A DNA stretch of 44,915 nt from Candidatus Magnetominusculus xianensis. Lineage in GTDB: Bacteria; Nitrospirota; Thermodesulfovibrionia; Thermodesulfovibrionales; Magnetobacteriaceae. The stretch is taken from NCBI GenBank assembly GCA_001541255.1, contig LNQR01000118.1:1-44915 (forward strand). The letters are read 5' to 3'. Position 1 is the first letter of the stretch. Every line of letters starts with the position of its first letter. Below the pieces are notes generated by a model, which was not told the origin of the DNA, ran no database searches, and saw only the letters and a program-made list of their open reading frames with translations. A program made the translations under genes and the position numbers. Shown in pieces: positions 34,455 through 43,024 of this stretch.

Positions 34455-36344
34455 GTGTGTGCGATAGCTGGAAAAATTATATTTAAAGGTACAGCCATAT
34501 CTGAAGGCGATATTGGCGCTATGAATGATGCAATGGCCCATCGCGGCCCTGACGGTCACGGCGTATTCATATCCCGTGACGGCAAGGTTGGCCTCGGGCA
34601 CAGGCGGTTGTCTGTTATCGATCTGTCGCCGCTTGGCAGACAGCCCATGTACTGCCCCGGTCAGGGGAACAGAAGATACTGGATTGTCTATAACGGCGAG
34701 ATATATAACTACAGACAGCAGCGCGCCAACCTTGAAAAAGATGGATACAGCTTTCACTCAGACACGGACACTGAGGTCATCCCCGCCCTCTATGATAAAT
34801 TCGGAGTTGGCTGCCTTGAACACCTGCGCGGCATGTTCTCCTTCGCAATTTATGACGAAAAGCGGCGTACACTATTTTGTGCCCGCGACAGGGTTGGCAA
34901 AAAACCCTTTAAATATTTCCTGAATAACAATGTATTTATCTTTGCTTCAGAGCTGAAGGCCATTCTTACTCAGGACGAATACCACAGAGAACCCGACTAC
35001 GAGGCCATTCACCACTATCTGACTTATCAATACGTGCCGTCTCCTTTGACCGGTTTTATGGGAATCCAAAAACTTGAACCGGCGCATTATCTGCTCATCG
35101 AAATCGACACGATGAAGATAACAAAAAAACGCTACTGGTCGCTGGACTATTCACAAAAACTGGAACAGACGCGGCGGCAGTGGGGCGCTGCGATTATGGA
35201 AAAACTCACTGAGTCTGTCGGCATTAGAATGCGCTCCGACGTCCCCCTCGGGGCACTGCTTTCGGGCGGGGTTGACTCCAGCGCCATTACCGCCCTGATG
35301 AGCCGCGTAAGCAGCAAACCAATCAGGACTTTTTCTGTAGGGTTTGAGGAAGATAAATTCAGCGAACTCAGGTATGCTAAAATAATTGCAAATAAATTCA
35401 AAACAGACCATACTGAACTCATCGTTACACCACTAAACGCCGAGGAAATCCTGCCGCATCTAGCGCATATGTACGAGGAGCCTTATGCCGACTCCAGCGC
35501 CCTACCCTCTTACTATGTCAGCAAACTTACCCGGGAACACGTCACAGTTGCCCTCAACGGCGACGGCGGCGATGAGAACTTCGCCGGTTATGACAGATAT
35601 GCAGTTCACAAATTTGCCGTTAACTACGGCGCTCTCCTGCCCAATAAACTGCTTAGGCAAATCAGCAGATTTCTCTCTGGCAGGATTAAGACCACACTTG
35701 TTAACCGCCTCGAGCGCTTCATCACAACCTTGCCCGATGACGCCGCCCGCAGATATGTAAACTATATCTGCTACTTTACAAATGCAATGAAACACACACT
35801 CTACAGCGATAAATTCGCCGCGCGTATGGCTGGTAAGGATTCATATGCACTTATTGAGAATAGATTCAGAGAGGCCGGTACTCGAAATTTGCTTGACGCC
35901 GCGCTCTACACTGATTTTATGACTTATCTGCCCGATGACCTGATGGTCAAGATGGATATTGCCGCTATGGCCGTATCCCTTGAGGGGAGAAGCCCGTTTT
36001 TAGACCACGAATTCCTTGAGCTTACTGCAAAAATTCCATACAGCCTTAAACTCAAGGGGCTGAACAATAAGAAATATATACTGAAAAAGGCGCTCCTGAC
36101 ACTGCTTCCAAAGGCTGTTATGTATAGGCCAAAGATGGGCTTTGCTGTCCCGCTTGATGTGTGGTTCAGGACACGGCTAAAGAACTATGCCAGGGCGGTA
36201 CTGCTGTCTGACAAGGCAGTTGGGCGCGGTATGTTCAAAAAAGACGCGGTGAAGGCACTTCTTGATGAGCCAAGAATAAACTGGGGCTATCACCTCTGGG
36301 CACTCCTGATGCTTGAGCTGTGGTTTCGCGAGTTTTTTGATTGA
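34455..36344 (+). CDS. asnB: Asparagine synthase (glutamine-hydrolysing), AsnB type
   Basis: A 629-residue protein. The N-terminal class II glutaminase domain begins GTG-TGT, so Cys2 becomes the N-terminal nucleophile (MCAIAG; most relatives read CGIAG). HRGPDGHG, GHRRLSVIDLS and YNGEIYNY follow. The synthetase domain has the PP-loop LLSGGVDSSAITAL (about 268-281), NGDGGDENFAGYDRY and KMDIAAMAVSLEGRSPFLD. It forms asparagine from aspartate; members in surface-polymer clusters may amidate other substrates. No Shine-Dalgarno is visible; TGCGATAAT at 34439-34447, an extended -10, ends seven bases before the GTG, suggesting a leaderless message. Confidence 0.93.
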   Translation: MCAIAGKIIFKGTAISEGDIGAMNDAMAHRGPDGHGVFISRDGKVGLGHRRLSVIDLSPLGRQPMYCPGQGNRRYWIVYNGEIYNYRQQRANLEKDGYSFHSDTDTEVIPALYDKFGVGCLEHLRGMFSFAIYDEKRRTLFCARDRVGKKPFKYFLNNNVFIFASELKAILTQDEYHREPDYEAIHHYLTYQYVPSPLTGFMGIQKLEPAHYLLIEIDTMKITKKRYWSLDYSQKLEQTRRQWGAAIMEKLTESVGIRMRSDVPLGALLSGGVDSSAITALMSRVSSKPIRTFSVGFEEDKFSELRYAKIIANKFKTDHTELIVTPLNAEEILPHLAHMYEEPYADSSALPSYYVSKLTREHVTVALNGDGGDENFAGYDRYAVHKFAVNYGALLPNKLLRQISRFLSGRIKTTLVNRLERFITTLPDDAARRYVNYICYFTNAMKHTLYSDKFAARMAGKDSYALIENRFREAGTRNLLDAALYTDFMTYLPDDLMVKMDIAAMAVSLEGRSPFLDHEFLELTAKIPYSLKLKGLNNKKYILKKALLTLLPKAVMYRPKMGFAVPLDVWFRTRLKNYARAVLLSDKAVGRGMFKKDAVKALLDEPRINWGYHLWALLMLELWFREFFD

Positions 36345-36355
36345 CAAATCTTCTG

Positions 36356-37462
36356 ATGACAGCAAAACGCTCTAAGGTCCTTCACCTGATAACCGGCATG
36401 GAAGTAGGCGGGGCAGAAAAGATGCTCCTGCGCATAGTCCCGCGCATGGAGGGTGCATTTGAAAACCGTGTCTGTGTAATCAAAGACAGGGGGCGGCTTG
36501 GGCCGGAACTTGAGCAGACAGGGATTCCCGTCGTTTATCTTGACCTTAAGAGCCCGTTTAATTTACAGCCAATATTAAGATTCAGAAGACTTGCCGCTGA
36601 GTTCAAACCCGATATACTTGTAACATACTTAATTCACGCAGACCTCTTTGGAAGGATATGCGGGAGGGCATTTGGCATAAAAAGGATTGTATGCTATCAG
36701 CGCGGTTCCCTCTTAAACTGGGAATTCCTGCGTACATTTGACAGGCTTACTAAGCCGCTGGTAACTAAATATATAGTTCAGACAGAGACGGCCAAAGAAG
36801 AATTAACGGCTGCCCTTAAAATATCAGGTGAAAAGATAGCAGTAATCGGCAACGCCATTGATACAACGACATTTGATTTGGATAAGGCCGCGAAAAAGAA
36901 AGAACTAGGCCTCAACCCTAACAATAAAACTATCGTATGCGTTGGCAATCTGAGAGAGGGCAAGGGACACGAATACCTGCTTGACGCCTTTGAAGAGCTA
37001 TTTTCAAAACGCTTTCCTGGCATAAATCTGCTGATTGTCGGCGGCGGGCAGAAAAAGAAGCAGTTGGTTGAGCAAATCAAGCCCTTTACATCTCAGGCCA
37101 ACATCCATTTCCTCGGCAGCAGAGACGATGTCCGCGAGATATTGAAAATAAGCGACCTCTTTGTCCTCCCCACGCTTTACGAAGGCATGAGTAACGCTAT
37201 TATGGAGGCAATGGCGTCAAAAGTTGCCATTATAACAACAGATATTCCGGTAAATGCAGAGCTTGCAGGGGACACGGCTGTACTTGTTCCCATAAAAAAC
37301 TCCGCTAAATTGGCTGAGGCAATGGAGATGCTCCTGTCAGACAATTCTCTGAGAAACGGGCTGGCACAAAGGGCATACAGTAAAATCACATCTCAATACA
37401 GCCTTGATGTAGTAGTCCAGAAATATACCACACTGCTTAAAGACATTCTCAACGCCATATGA
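36356..37462 (+). CDS. Glycosyltransferase family 4 (GT-B fold)
   Basis: A 368-residue protein with VLHLITGMEVGGAEKMLLRI at the N-terminus, a middle linker, VCVGNLREGKGHEYLLDAF, and the C-terminal donor-binding FVLPTLYEGMSNAIMEAMA (E-x7-E motif). It transfers a sugar from a nucleotide donor in polysaccharide or glycolipid assembly; the donor cannot be told from sequence. The ATG at 36356 begins at the family N-terminus. A TTG at 36341 overlapping the asnB stop as TTGA is equally possible and would couple translation. Confidence 0.9.
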   Translation: MTAKRSKVLHLITGMEVGGAEKMLLRIVPRMEGAFENRVCVIKDRGRLGPELEQTGIPVVYLDLKSPFNLQPILRFRRLAAEFKPDILVTYLIHADLFGRICGRAFGIKRIVCYQRGSLLNWEFLRTFDRLTKPLVTKYIVQTETAKEELTAALKISGEKIAVIGNAIDTTTFDLDKAAKKKELGLNPNNKTIVCVGNLREGKGHEYLLDAFEELFSKRFPGINLLIVGGGQKKKQLVEQIKPFTSQANIHFLGSRDDVREILKISDLFVLPTLYEGMSNAIMEAMASKVAIITTDIPVNAELAGDTAVLVPIKNSAKLAEAMEMLLSDNSLRNGLAQRAYSKITSQYSLDVVVQKYTTLLKDILNAI

Positions 37463-37493
37463 TATAATACCCTGTGAATAAGGAGGCAATCAT

Positions 37494-38129
37494 ATGCTTG
37501 AGAATATCACATGGTTTGGTCATGATTCCTTTAAGATAACAGATGGGCTTGTTGTCTACACAGACCCGTATAAGATTGAAAAGCCGGACGCGGCTGACCT
37601 TATCCTGATTACCCACAGCCACTTCGACCACTGCTCAGTGGATGACATTGTAAGAGTTAGTGGGGATAAGACCGTAATTGCTGCCCCCAAAGACTGTGCT
37701 GCAAAATTGAAGGGCAATATAAAAATCGCTGCACCTGGTGATAAATTTACCGCAGCCGGTATAGAAGTTGAGGCTGTCCCGGCGTACAATACCAATAAAG
37801 ATTTTCATCCAAAGTCACACGGCTGGGTTGGATATGTCTTTACGCTTGGCGGCAGGAGATACTACATCGCTGGCGACACAGACCATATTGCTGAGATGAA
37901 AACGCTGAAGGCAATCTATGCGGCTTTTCTGCCGGTGAGCGGCGTATATGTTATGACTGCTGATGAGGCAGTACGGGCGGCTTTTGACATTGCCCCACAG
38001 TTCGCCATCCCAATGCACTATGGCGATATTGTCGGCACATTGAAAGATGCACAGAGATTTGCCGATGAGATAAAACGCCTGACCGCCTCCGGCCCTAAAA
38101 TAGAAACGGTAATATTGCCGCAGCACTGA
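37494..38129 (+). CDS. MBL-fold metal-dependent hydrolase (UPF0173/UlaG-like)
   Basis: A 211-residue protein with the metallo-beta-lactamase motif THSHFDHCS (HxHxDH), GHDSF at the start, AGDTDHIAEM and a final MHYGD, all metal-ligand positions of the family. The substrate is unknown; members include lactonases and phosphodiesterases. A good AAGGAGG precedes the ATG, and a TATAAT at 37463-37468 without a strong -35 might give a separate promoter. Confidence 0.9.
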   Translation: MLENITWFGHDSFKITDGLVVYTDPYKIEKPDAADLILITHSHFDHCSVDDIVRVSGDKTVIAAPKDCAAKLKGNIKIAAPGDKFTAAGIEVEAVPAYNTNKDFHPKSHGWVGYVFTLGGRRYYIAGDTDHIAEMKTLKAIYAAFLPVSGVYVMTADEAVRAAFDIAPQFAIPMHYGDIVGTLKDAQRFADEIKRLTASGPKIETVILPQH

Positions 38130-38133
38130 AGAT

Positions 38134-38802
38134 ATGAAAACCAGCGCTTGTAAGTTGAATCAAGATGAGATAGATGCTGTAGCAGCGTATCTGGAGCGCA
38201 GATACCCTGATCCAAAGACAGAACTCCAGTTTGGCAGCCCCTTTGAGCTGCTCACTGCAACAATTCTCTCCGCACAGTGTACAGACAAGCGTGTCAACAT
38301 CGTCGTCAAGACCCTATATCGGCGCTATAGAACTGTGGAAGACTATGCCGCGGCTGACCCCGCCGTATTCGAGGAGGAGATAAAATCTACCGGGTTTTAC
38401 AAGAACAAGACTAAGATGATAATCGGCGCGGCACAGGCAATTCTAAAAGATTTCAATGGTCAGGTACCCTCAACTATGGAGGAACTGGTAACGCTGCCCG
38501 GCGTGGGGCGTAAGACGGCAAGCGTTGTCCTTGCTGCGGCATTCGATGTGCCAGCCATTGCGGTTGATACACATGTGCTGAGGATTTCAAACAGGCTTGG
38601 TCTTGTGAGTTCTAAAGACCCGGAGAAAATCGAATTTGCCCTTTGCGGCATCTTTGAAAAGGCAAAGTGGATAACAGTCTCCTTTGGACTGGTTTTGTTT
38701 GGCAGGGAGATATGCGCGGCAAAAAAACCCCTCTGCTGGAAATGTGCAATATATGATATTTGCAAATGGCCGGAGAAAAAGAGCCAGCCGCCCGTTAAAT
38801 GA
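38134..38802 (+). CDS. nth: Endonuclease III (DNA glycosylase/AP lyase)
   Basis: A 222-residue protein with the helix-hairpin-helix LPGVGRKTASVVL including the catalytic Lys, the conserved VDTHVLRISNRLG with the catalytic Asp, and the C-terminal 4Fe-4S cysteines spaced C-x6-C-x2-C-x5-C. It removes oxidised pyrimidines and nicks the abasic site. Full length. It starts four bases after the MBL gene and overlaps birA as ATGA. Confidence 0.97.
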   Translation: MKTSACKLNQDEIDAVAAYLERRYPDPKTELQFGSPFELLTATILSAQCTDKRVNIVVKTLYRRYRTVEDYAAADPAVFEEEIKSTGFYKNKTKMIIGAAQAILKDFNGQVPSTMEELVTLPGVGRKTASVVLAAAFDVPAIAVDTHVLRISNRLGLVSSKDPEKIEFALCGIFEKAKWITVSFGLVLFGREICAAKKPLCWKCAIYDICKWPEKKSQPPVK

Positions 38803-39596
38803 ATTCCCTCCAGTTGCCATGCGGTATTTATGACGAAACACTGCCGGAGGACTTAAGGCCGCTGCGGGAATTTTCTCAGGCGTCTGACGCCTCTTACAGC
38901 TTTGTTTATTACGGCAGCATTAACTCGACGAACGACACGGCAAAGTCAGGGGATTACCCCGCAGAGACGGTAATCATAGCCGATGCCCAGGTCAACGGCA
39001 GGGGCAGGTTCACAAGGGACTGGTACTCCCCGCCCGGCGTGAATATATCAATGAGCATAGCGCTGAGACCCGCTGATGATGTGCCCGCTGCGGCGCTTTC
39101 GTTGTTGAACACGGCTGCCTCGCTTGCAGTATCAAGGGCGCTTCGGGCTGAGACCGGCCTGGATGTCTGGCCCAAGTGGCCCAATGACGTATATATCGGC
39201 ACGAGGAAAACCGGCGGCATCCTCTCCGAGTCCATAATCTTGGGCGGCAGAGTACTCAGGCTGATAATCGGTATCGGCATTAATGTAAACACACCGGGAT
39301 TCCCCGCAGGACTAAAGGACAAGGCAACAAGCCTGACTCTGGAGACCGGCATGACATACAGCAGAGGACAGCTAATCGCATCAATCTTAAGGGAATTTGA
39401 CCAGTGCCGCCGCTGTGCCCCGGGTCATGTGATAAGCGAGTGGACAGGCATGAGTAAGACAATTGGTTCATATGTGTATGTTGCAGGACAGTGCGGCATA
39501 GCCAGGGCGTTAAACGAAGACGGTTCGCTGGTCATAGCCCTTGAAAACGGTGAAGCTGTCACAAGCAGCGGGATTACAATTGCTCCTTGCCATTGA
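38799..39596 (+). CDS. birA: Biotin-[acetyl-CoA-carboxylase] ligase
   Basis: A 265-residue protein without an N-terminal DNA-binding domain, so a class I ligase. Motifs: STNDTAK, the biotinyl-AMP loop region NGRGRFTRDWYSPPG, KWPNDVYI and GIGINVN, followed by a small C-terminal SH3-like domain (IGSYVYV). It attaches biotin to the carrier protein AccB. Overlaps with nth and coaX place it in the tightly packed plus-strand operon. Confidence 0.93.
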   Translation: MNSLQLPCGIYDETLPEDLRPLREFSQASDASYSFVYYGSINSTNDTAKSGDYPAETVIIADAQVNGRGRFTRDWYSPPGVNISMSIALRPADDVPAAALSLLNTAASLAVSRALRAETGLDVWPKWPNDVYIGTRKTGGILSESIILGGRVLRLIIGIGINVNTPGFPAGLKDKATSLTLETGMTYSRGQLIASILREFDQCRRCAPGHVISEWTGMSKTIGSYVYVAGQCGIARALNEDGSLVIALENGEAVTSSGITIAPCH

Positions 39597-40341
39597 CATA
39601 GGAAATACAAACATAAAGCTTGGACTGTTTTGCGGTGGTTCACTAATAAAATTTTCAATTGCACTAGCTGACAGTCATTTATTTGGCGAAGGATTAGGCG
39701 AACTTATCAGACAGAACGCTGCTGCTGAGAAGATTACAGCCGCCATGGTATCCTCCGTAGTGCCGTTGCTGACGGGGCAGATTTGTTCGGCTCTAAGACC
39801 ATACCTTACAGGAGAGCTACACATCGTATCGCACCGCACGAACACGGGGTTAAGTTATTCACTACACCACCCCGAGCGCCTTGGGGCAGACAGGCTAGTG
39901 GCGGCAGCATGGGCGTATCATCACTTCGGCGCTCCTTCAGCGGTGATAGATTTTGGCACGGCCACAACGATAAGCGTAACAGGGCATAGTGGGGTGTTTA
40001 TAGGCGGTGCAATCATCCCTGGGCTAAGGACAATGGCGAGGGCTTTTAGTGAGCATACGGCGGCGCTTCCACTTGTGGAGCTGGCTATGCCTTTGTCAGC
40101 ATTGGGAAAAGACACGCGCGAGGCCATAATCTCCGGCATAGTATACGGCACGGCTGGGGCAGTATCGCGTATAATATATGAAATAGAGATGGAAATTGGC
40201 TATAATCTAAAGATTGCCATAACAGGTGGAAATATGCCGCTGATAGTACCTTGCTTAGAAAGGGTAGATGTGGCAGAGCCTGATTTGCTGCTTAAGGGTT
40301 TAAAGCAGATATATGAGAGGATGAGACAGGCTTGGATGTAG
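39580..40341 (+). CDS. coaX: Type III pantothenate kinase
   Basis: A 253-residue ASKHA-fold kinase with LLAIDIGNTNIKLGLF at the N-terminus, the GADR motif (LGADRLVAAAWAYH), IDFGTATTISV and GGAIIPGLRTM. It phosphorylates pantothenate in the first step of coenzyme A synthesis. The TTG at 39580 begins the family N-terminus and overlaps birA by 17 bases; the longer frame from 39541 lies inside birA. birA-coaX adjacency is common. Confidence 0.93.
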   Translation: MLLAIDIGNTNIKLGLFCGGSLIKFSIALADSHLFGEGLGELIRQNAAAEKITAAMVSSVVPLLTGQICSALRPYLTGELHIVSHRTNTGLSYSLHHPERLGADRLVAAAWAYHHFGAPSAVIDFGTATTISVTGHSGVFIGGAIIPGLRTMARAFSEHTAALPLVELAMPLSALGKDTREAIISGIVYGTAGAVSRIIYEIEMEIGYNLKIAITGGNMPLIVPCLERVDVAEPDLLLKGLKQIYERMRQAWM

Positions 40342-41450
40342 ATATAGCCGTAATAGGCGGAGGCCCGGCCGGGGCAATTGCTGCAAGGCTTTTGAGCCGC
40401 GCTAAGAGGGAAACCGTCCTGATTGAGAGAAATCTGAAGAACGAAAAACCCTGCGGCGGCGGACTCCTCTCAAAGGCATTTACGGCATTTGACATACCAC
40501 TTGAGCTTATCAAAAAGCGGGTAGAATCGATAAGAATCGTATCCCCAAATGGAAACACGCACGATATATCGCTTAGTACGGCATATCTTGCCATAGTTCA
40601 TAGAGTGGAGTTTGACGAGGCGCTGAGAAAGCTGGCGGCATCAGAAGACACTGGGATTATAGAGGGGCGGTTTAACGACATAAGGCATATCGATGGACAA
40701 TCGGTACTGACTGTAAAGACAACCGCCGGAGAGATTACAATTAAGGCACGGCATGTCATAGCGGCTGACGGCGTGAACTCAACTGTAGTAAAGAGGATGC
40801 TTAAGAGGTTCCCGCGGCGCATTTACACGGCGCATGAGATTCACAGCGCTGAGGGCGGAGCGTGTAATATGAGCCACTGCGAGTTTCGTTTTGGCTCTGT
40901 AACGCCCCCGGGATTTTACTCATGGATATTTCCACACAAAGACGGCATATCCATAGGCACAGGCTCAGAACACACGAGGGAGGTTGACGCGTATTTAGAC
41001 AGGCTGGTGAGCGCTCATGGGACTAAACCGAATGGTCAGCGCAGGGGGTATTTTATACCGGTGTGGGATGGGTCATTGTACTATAAAAATGGCGTCTATT
41101 TTGTTGGTGATGCAGCGGGTATGGTCCTGCCCTTTACGTATGAGGGTATATACTATGCGATGAGGTCGGCGGAGTTTGCCGTGGCTGCTATATTGAAAAA
41201 TAAACCCGGCCTTTATAGAAAACACTGGCAGGAGGCGTACAGAAAACGCTACCTTGTGATGAGGGCGCTTCAGAGATATTTTCTAAAAAACGACGGCAGA
41301 ATGGAGCAGCTTGTGTCTCTGTACGGTCACACGCACATACGGGAGGCGTCGATGCGCCTGTGGACACAGGATGACACAAAGATAAATCTGATAGGGGGTT
41401 TTGCAGCCCTTATAAGAAAATATGGCAGTGTGCGAGAAGCTGATGCTTGA
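40332..41450 (+). CDS. Geranylgeranyl reductase family FAD-dependent oxidoreductase
   Basis: A 372-residue flavoprotein with the FAD-binding IAVIGGGPAGAIAARLL, KPCGGGLLSKAF, HVIAADGVNS and VYFVGDAAGMVLPFTYEGIYYAM. Relatives saturate isoprenoid chains of lipids, quinones or chlorophyll; the substrate is not determinable. TTG start at 40332 after GAGG, overlapping coaX by ten bases. Confidence 0.88.
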   Translation: MDVDIAVIGGGPAGAIAARLLSRAKRETVLIERNLKNEKPCGGGLLSKAFTAFDIPLELIKKRVESIRIVSPNGNTHDISLSTAYLAIVHRVEFDEALRKLAASEDTGIIEGRFNDIRHIDGQSVLTVKTTAGEITIKARHVIAADGVNSTVVKRMLKRFPRRIYTAHEIHSAEGGACNMSHCEFRFGSVTPPGFYSWIFPHKDGISIGTGSEHTREVDAYLDRLVSAHGTKPNGQRRGYFIPVWDGSLYYKNGVYFVGDAAGMVLPFTYEGIYYAMRSAEFAVAAILKNKPGLYRKHWQEAYRKRYLVMRALQRYFLKNDGRMEQLVSLYGHTHIREASMRLWTQDDTKINLIGGFAALIRKYGSVREADA

Positions 41451-42327
41451 TCGTTATATAACAATATCGATACTGCTTCACGCGCTGGTGTTTGGTCTGA
41501 TATTGTATTTGATAAAGGGGCACAAGGAGCCGCTTGTTGGAGAGAGACCGCTGATGGCAAAGATAGTAACCCCGGATGTGAAGGCCCCACCGCCACCACA
41601 AGCTCCGCCCCAACAGCGCTCCGATTCACAGCCACAGCCTAGACCGCCTCAACCGCAGCCACAAGCGGCACAGAAAGTGCCGCCACCTCCCCCACAGGTT
41701 AAACCTGTCCCTCAGTCAAAACCGGTGCCGCACCCGCCGCGGCAGCCGAAAATCTATACCCCATCAAAGCCAAAGGAGACAGGCGGTATAGAGCCTACTG
41801 CCAGGCCTATCCTGCCCAAGAGTGAGCCGAGCGCTGCCGAAGCGCCGCCCCAGCAGCCCCCGTCCCAACCCTCGCCGCAAGCGCCTAAGCTATCTGGCAT
41901 TGGGAGTTTTTTCGATAAAGACATAATAGGAAAACACGCGATGGCCTCTATTGCCAGAGACAGGAGTTCACCGAACTCAAAGGAAGGCAGCGGCAATTCT
42001 ATATCATTCGATACCTCAGACATCAGATACGCAGCCTACATGAGACGCCTGAAGGAGGCAATAGAAAGCGCATGGCAGTACCCGGCAGACGCAGCCAGAA
42101 GGGGAATACACGGCGATTTAAACATAAGTTTTACGATTAACAAAAACGGGACACTCAAGGCGATAGATGTGATGCGCACATCAGGTCAGAGGTCGCTTGA
42201 CGACGCGGCAGTAAGCTCAGTAAAAGACGCTGCACCGTTTTGGCCGCTGCCAGAGGAATGGGGAAAGGATTCCTTTACGGTAAAGGGCCACTTCGTGTAC
42301 AGACTGCACGGGCAGACGCTTAATTAA
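41443..42327 (+). CDS. TonB family energy-transducing protein
   Basis: About 294 residues. One N-terminal membrane helix (ITISILLHALVFGLILYLI), a long Pro/Gln/Lys-rich periplasm-spanning stretch (about residues 45-130), and a C-terminal TonB domain with IESAWQYPADAARRG, GDLNISFTINKNGTLK and FWPLPEEWGKD. It couples the proton-motive force to outer-membrane receptors; no ExbB/ExbD genes are adjacent. The ATG at 41443 overlaps the preceding gene by eight bases; an earlier ATG at 41422 is possible. It ends the long plus-strand operon. Confidence 0.88.
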   Translation: MLDRYITISILLHALVFGLILYLIKGHKEPLVGERPLMAKIVTPDVKAPPPPQAPPQQRSDSQPQPRPPQPQPQAAQKVPPPPPQVKPVPQSKPVPHPPRQPKIYTPSKPKETGGIEPTARPILPKSEPSAAEAPPQQPPSQPSPQAPKLSGIGSFFDKDIIGKHAMASIARDRSSPNSKEGSGNSISFDTSDIRYAAYMRRLKEAIESAWQYPADAARRGIHGDLNISFTINKNGTLKAIDVMRTSGQRSLDDAAVSSVKDAAPFWPLPEEWGKDSFTVKGHFVYRLHGQTLN

Positions 42328-42393
42328 CAGGGGGGAGGCTGACATTCTATCATATATTAGACAAAACCGTAATGTTAGAGCTAAACTATCGAT

Positions 42394-42888
42394 ATGGAAA
42401 CATTAGACTTAACGGAAATCATTAATGGAGTGGAAATCACGGGGCCTAGTCCGTTTGGAAAACACCAAAGAATAGCGGCGAATATTTTTAGACTGTTAGA
42501 TAGATTTGTTGAGCCATTGGGCTCTGTATATTTTTCTCCACTTGATGTTATTTTTGAGGATGGAATTAACAGGCTCCAGCCCGATATATTATTTATCAGG
42601 AAAGAGAACATGGGTATCTTTCAGGATTGGATACGAGGCGTCCCCGATATGGTTTGCGAAATTGTCTCCTCAAGCAGCTATGAAATAGATACCGAAGTGA
42701 AAATGGCTATCTACGAGAAATACAGGGTGCCGGAGTACTGGATAGTAATGCCGGAGCCAAAAACCATTGAGATATTGACGATTGAAGGCGATAAGTATAA
42801 GCTGCATTCATTCGCAGCGATAGAAGGTTCGGTTACGTCTAAGGTTATAGAAGGGCTTCAGATTAATATCAGCGATATATTCGACTGA
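42394..42888 (+). CDS. Uma2/DUF820 family putative endonuclease
   Basis: A complete 164-residue member. LQPDILFI and MVCEIVS carry the spaced Asp and Glu of the PD-(D/E)XK-like core, followed by a YEKYRVPEYW motif. The function of the family is unsettled. It is closely similar to the cut gene at the left edge of the window. No strong Shine-Dalgarno precedes the ATG. Confidence 0.87.
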   Translation: METLDLTEIINGVEITGPSPFGKHQRIAANIFRLLDRFVEPLGSVYFSPLDVIFEDGINRLQPDILFIRKENMGIFQDWIRGVPDMVCEIVSSSSYEIDTEVKMAIYEKYRVPEYWIVMPEPKTIEILTIEGDKYKLHSFAAIEGSVTSKVIEGLQINISDIFD

Positions 42889-42961
42889 GCCCACAACGGT
42901 GTTGCCCAATAACGGCTACAGACTGGACGGGTGATCGCATAAATTAATTGAACATTTTTGT

Positions 42962-42991
42962 TTGACAATGACAGTATTGTGTAATTATAAT
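42962..42991 (+). promoter_or_regulatory. strong promoter of the MscS-CNBD gene
   Basis: TTGACA (42962-42967) and TATAAT (42986-42991), both perfect, lie 18 bases apart. They are followed by an AGGAGAGG Shine-Dalgarno at 43002-43009. Confidence 0.7.
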
Positions 42992-43024
42992 TTGATGTAA
43001 TAGGAGAGGCATAACAGTCAAACT

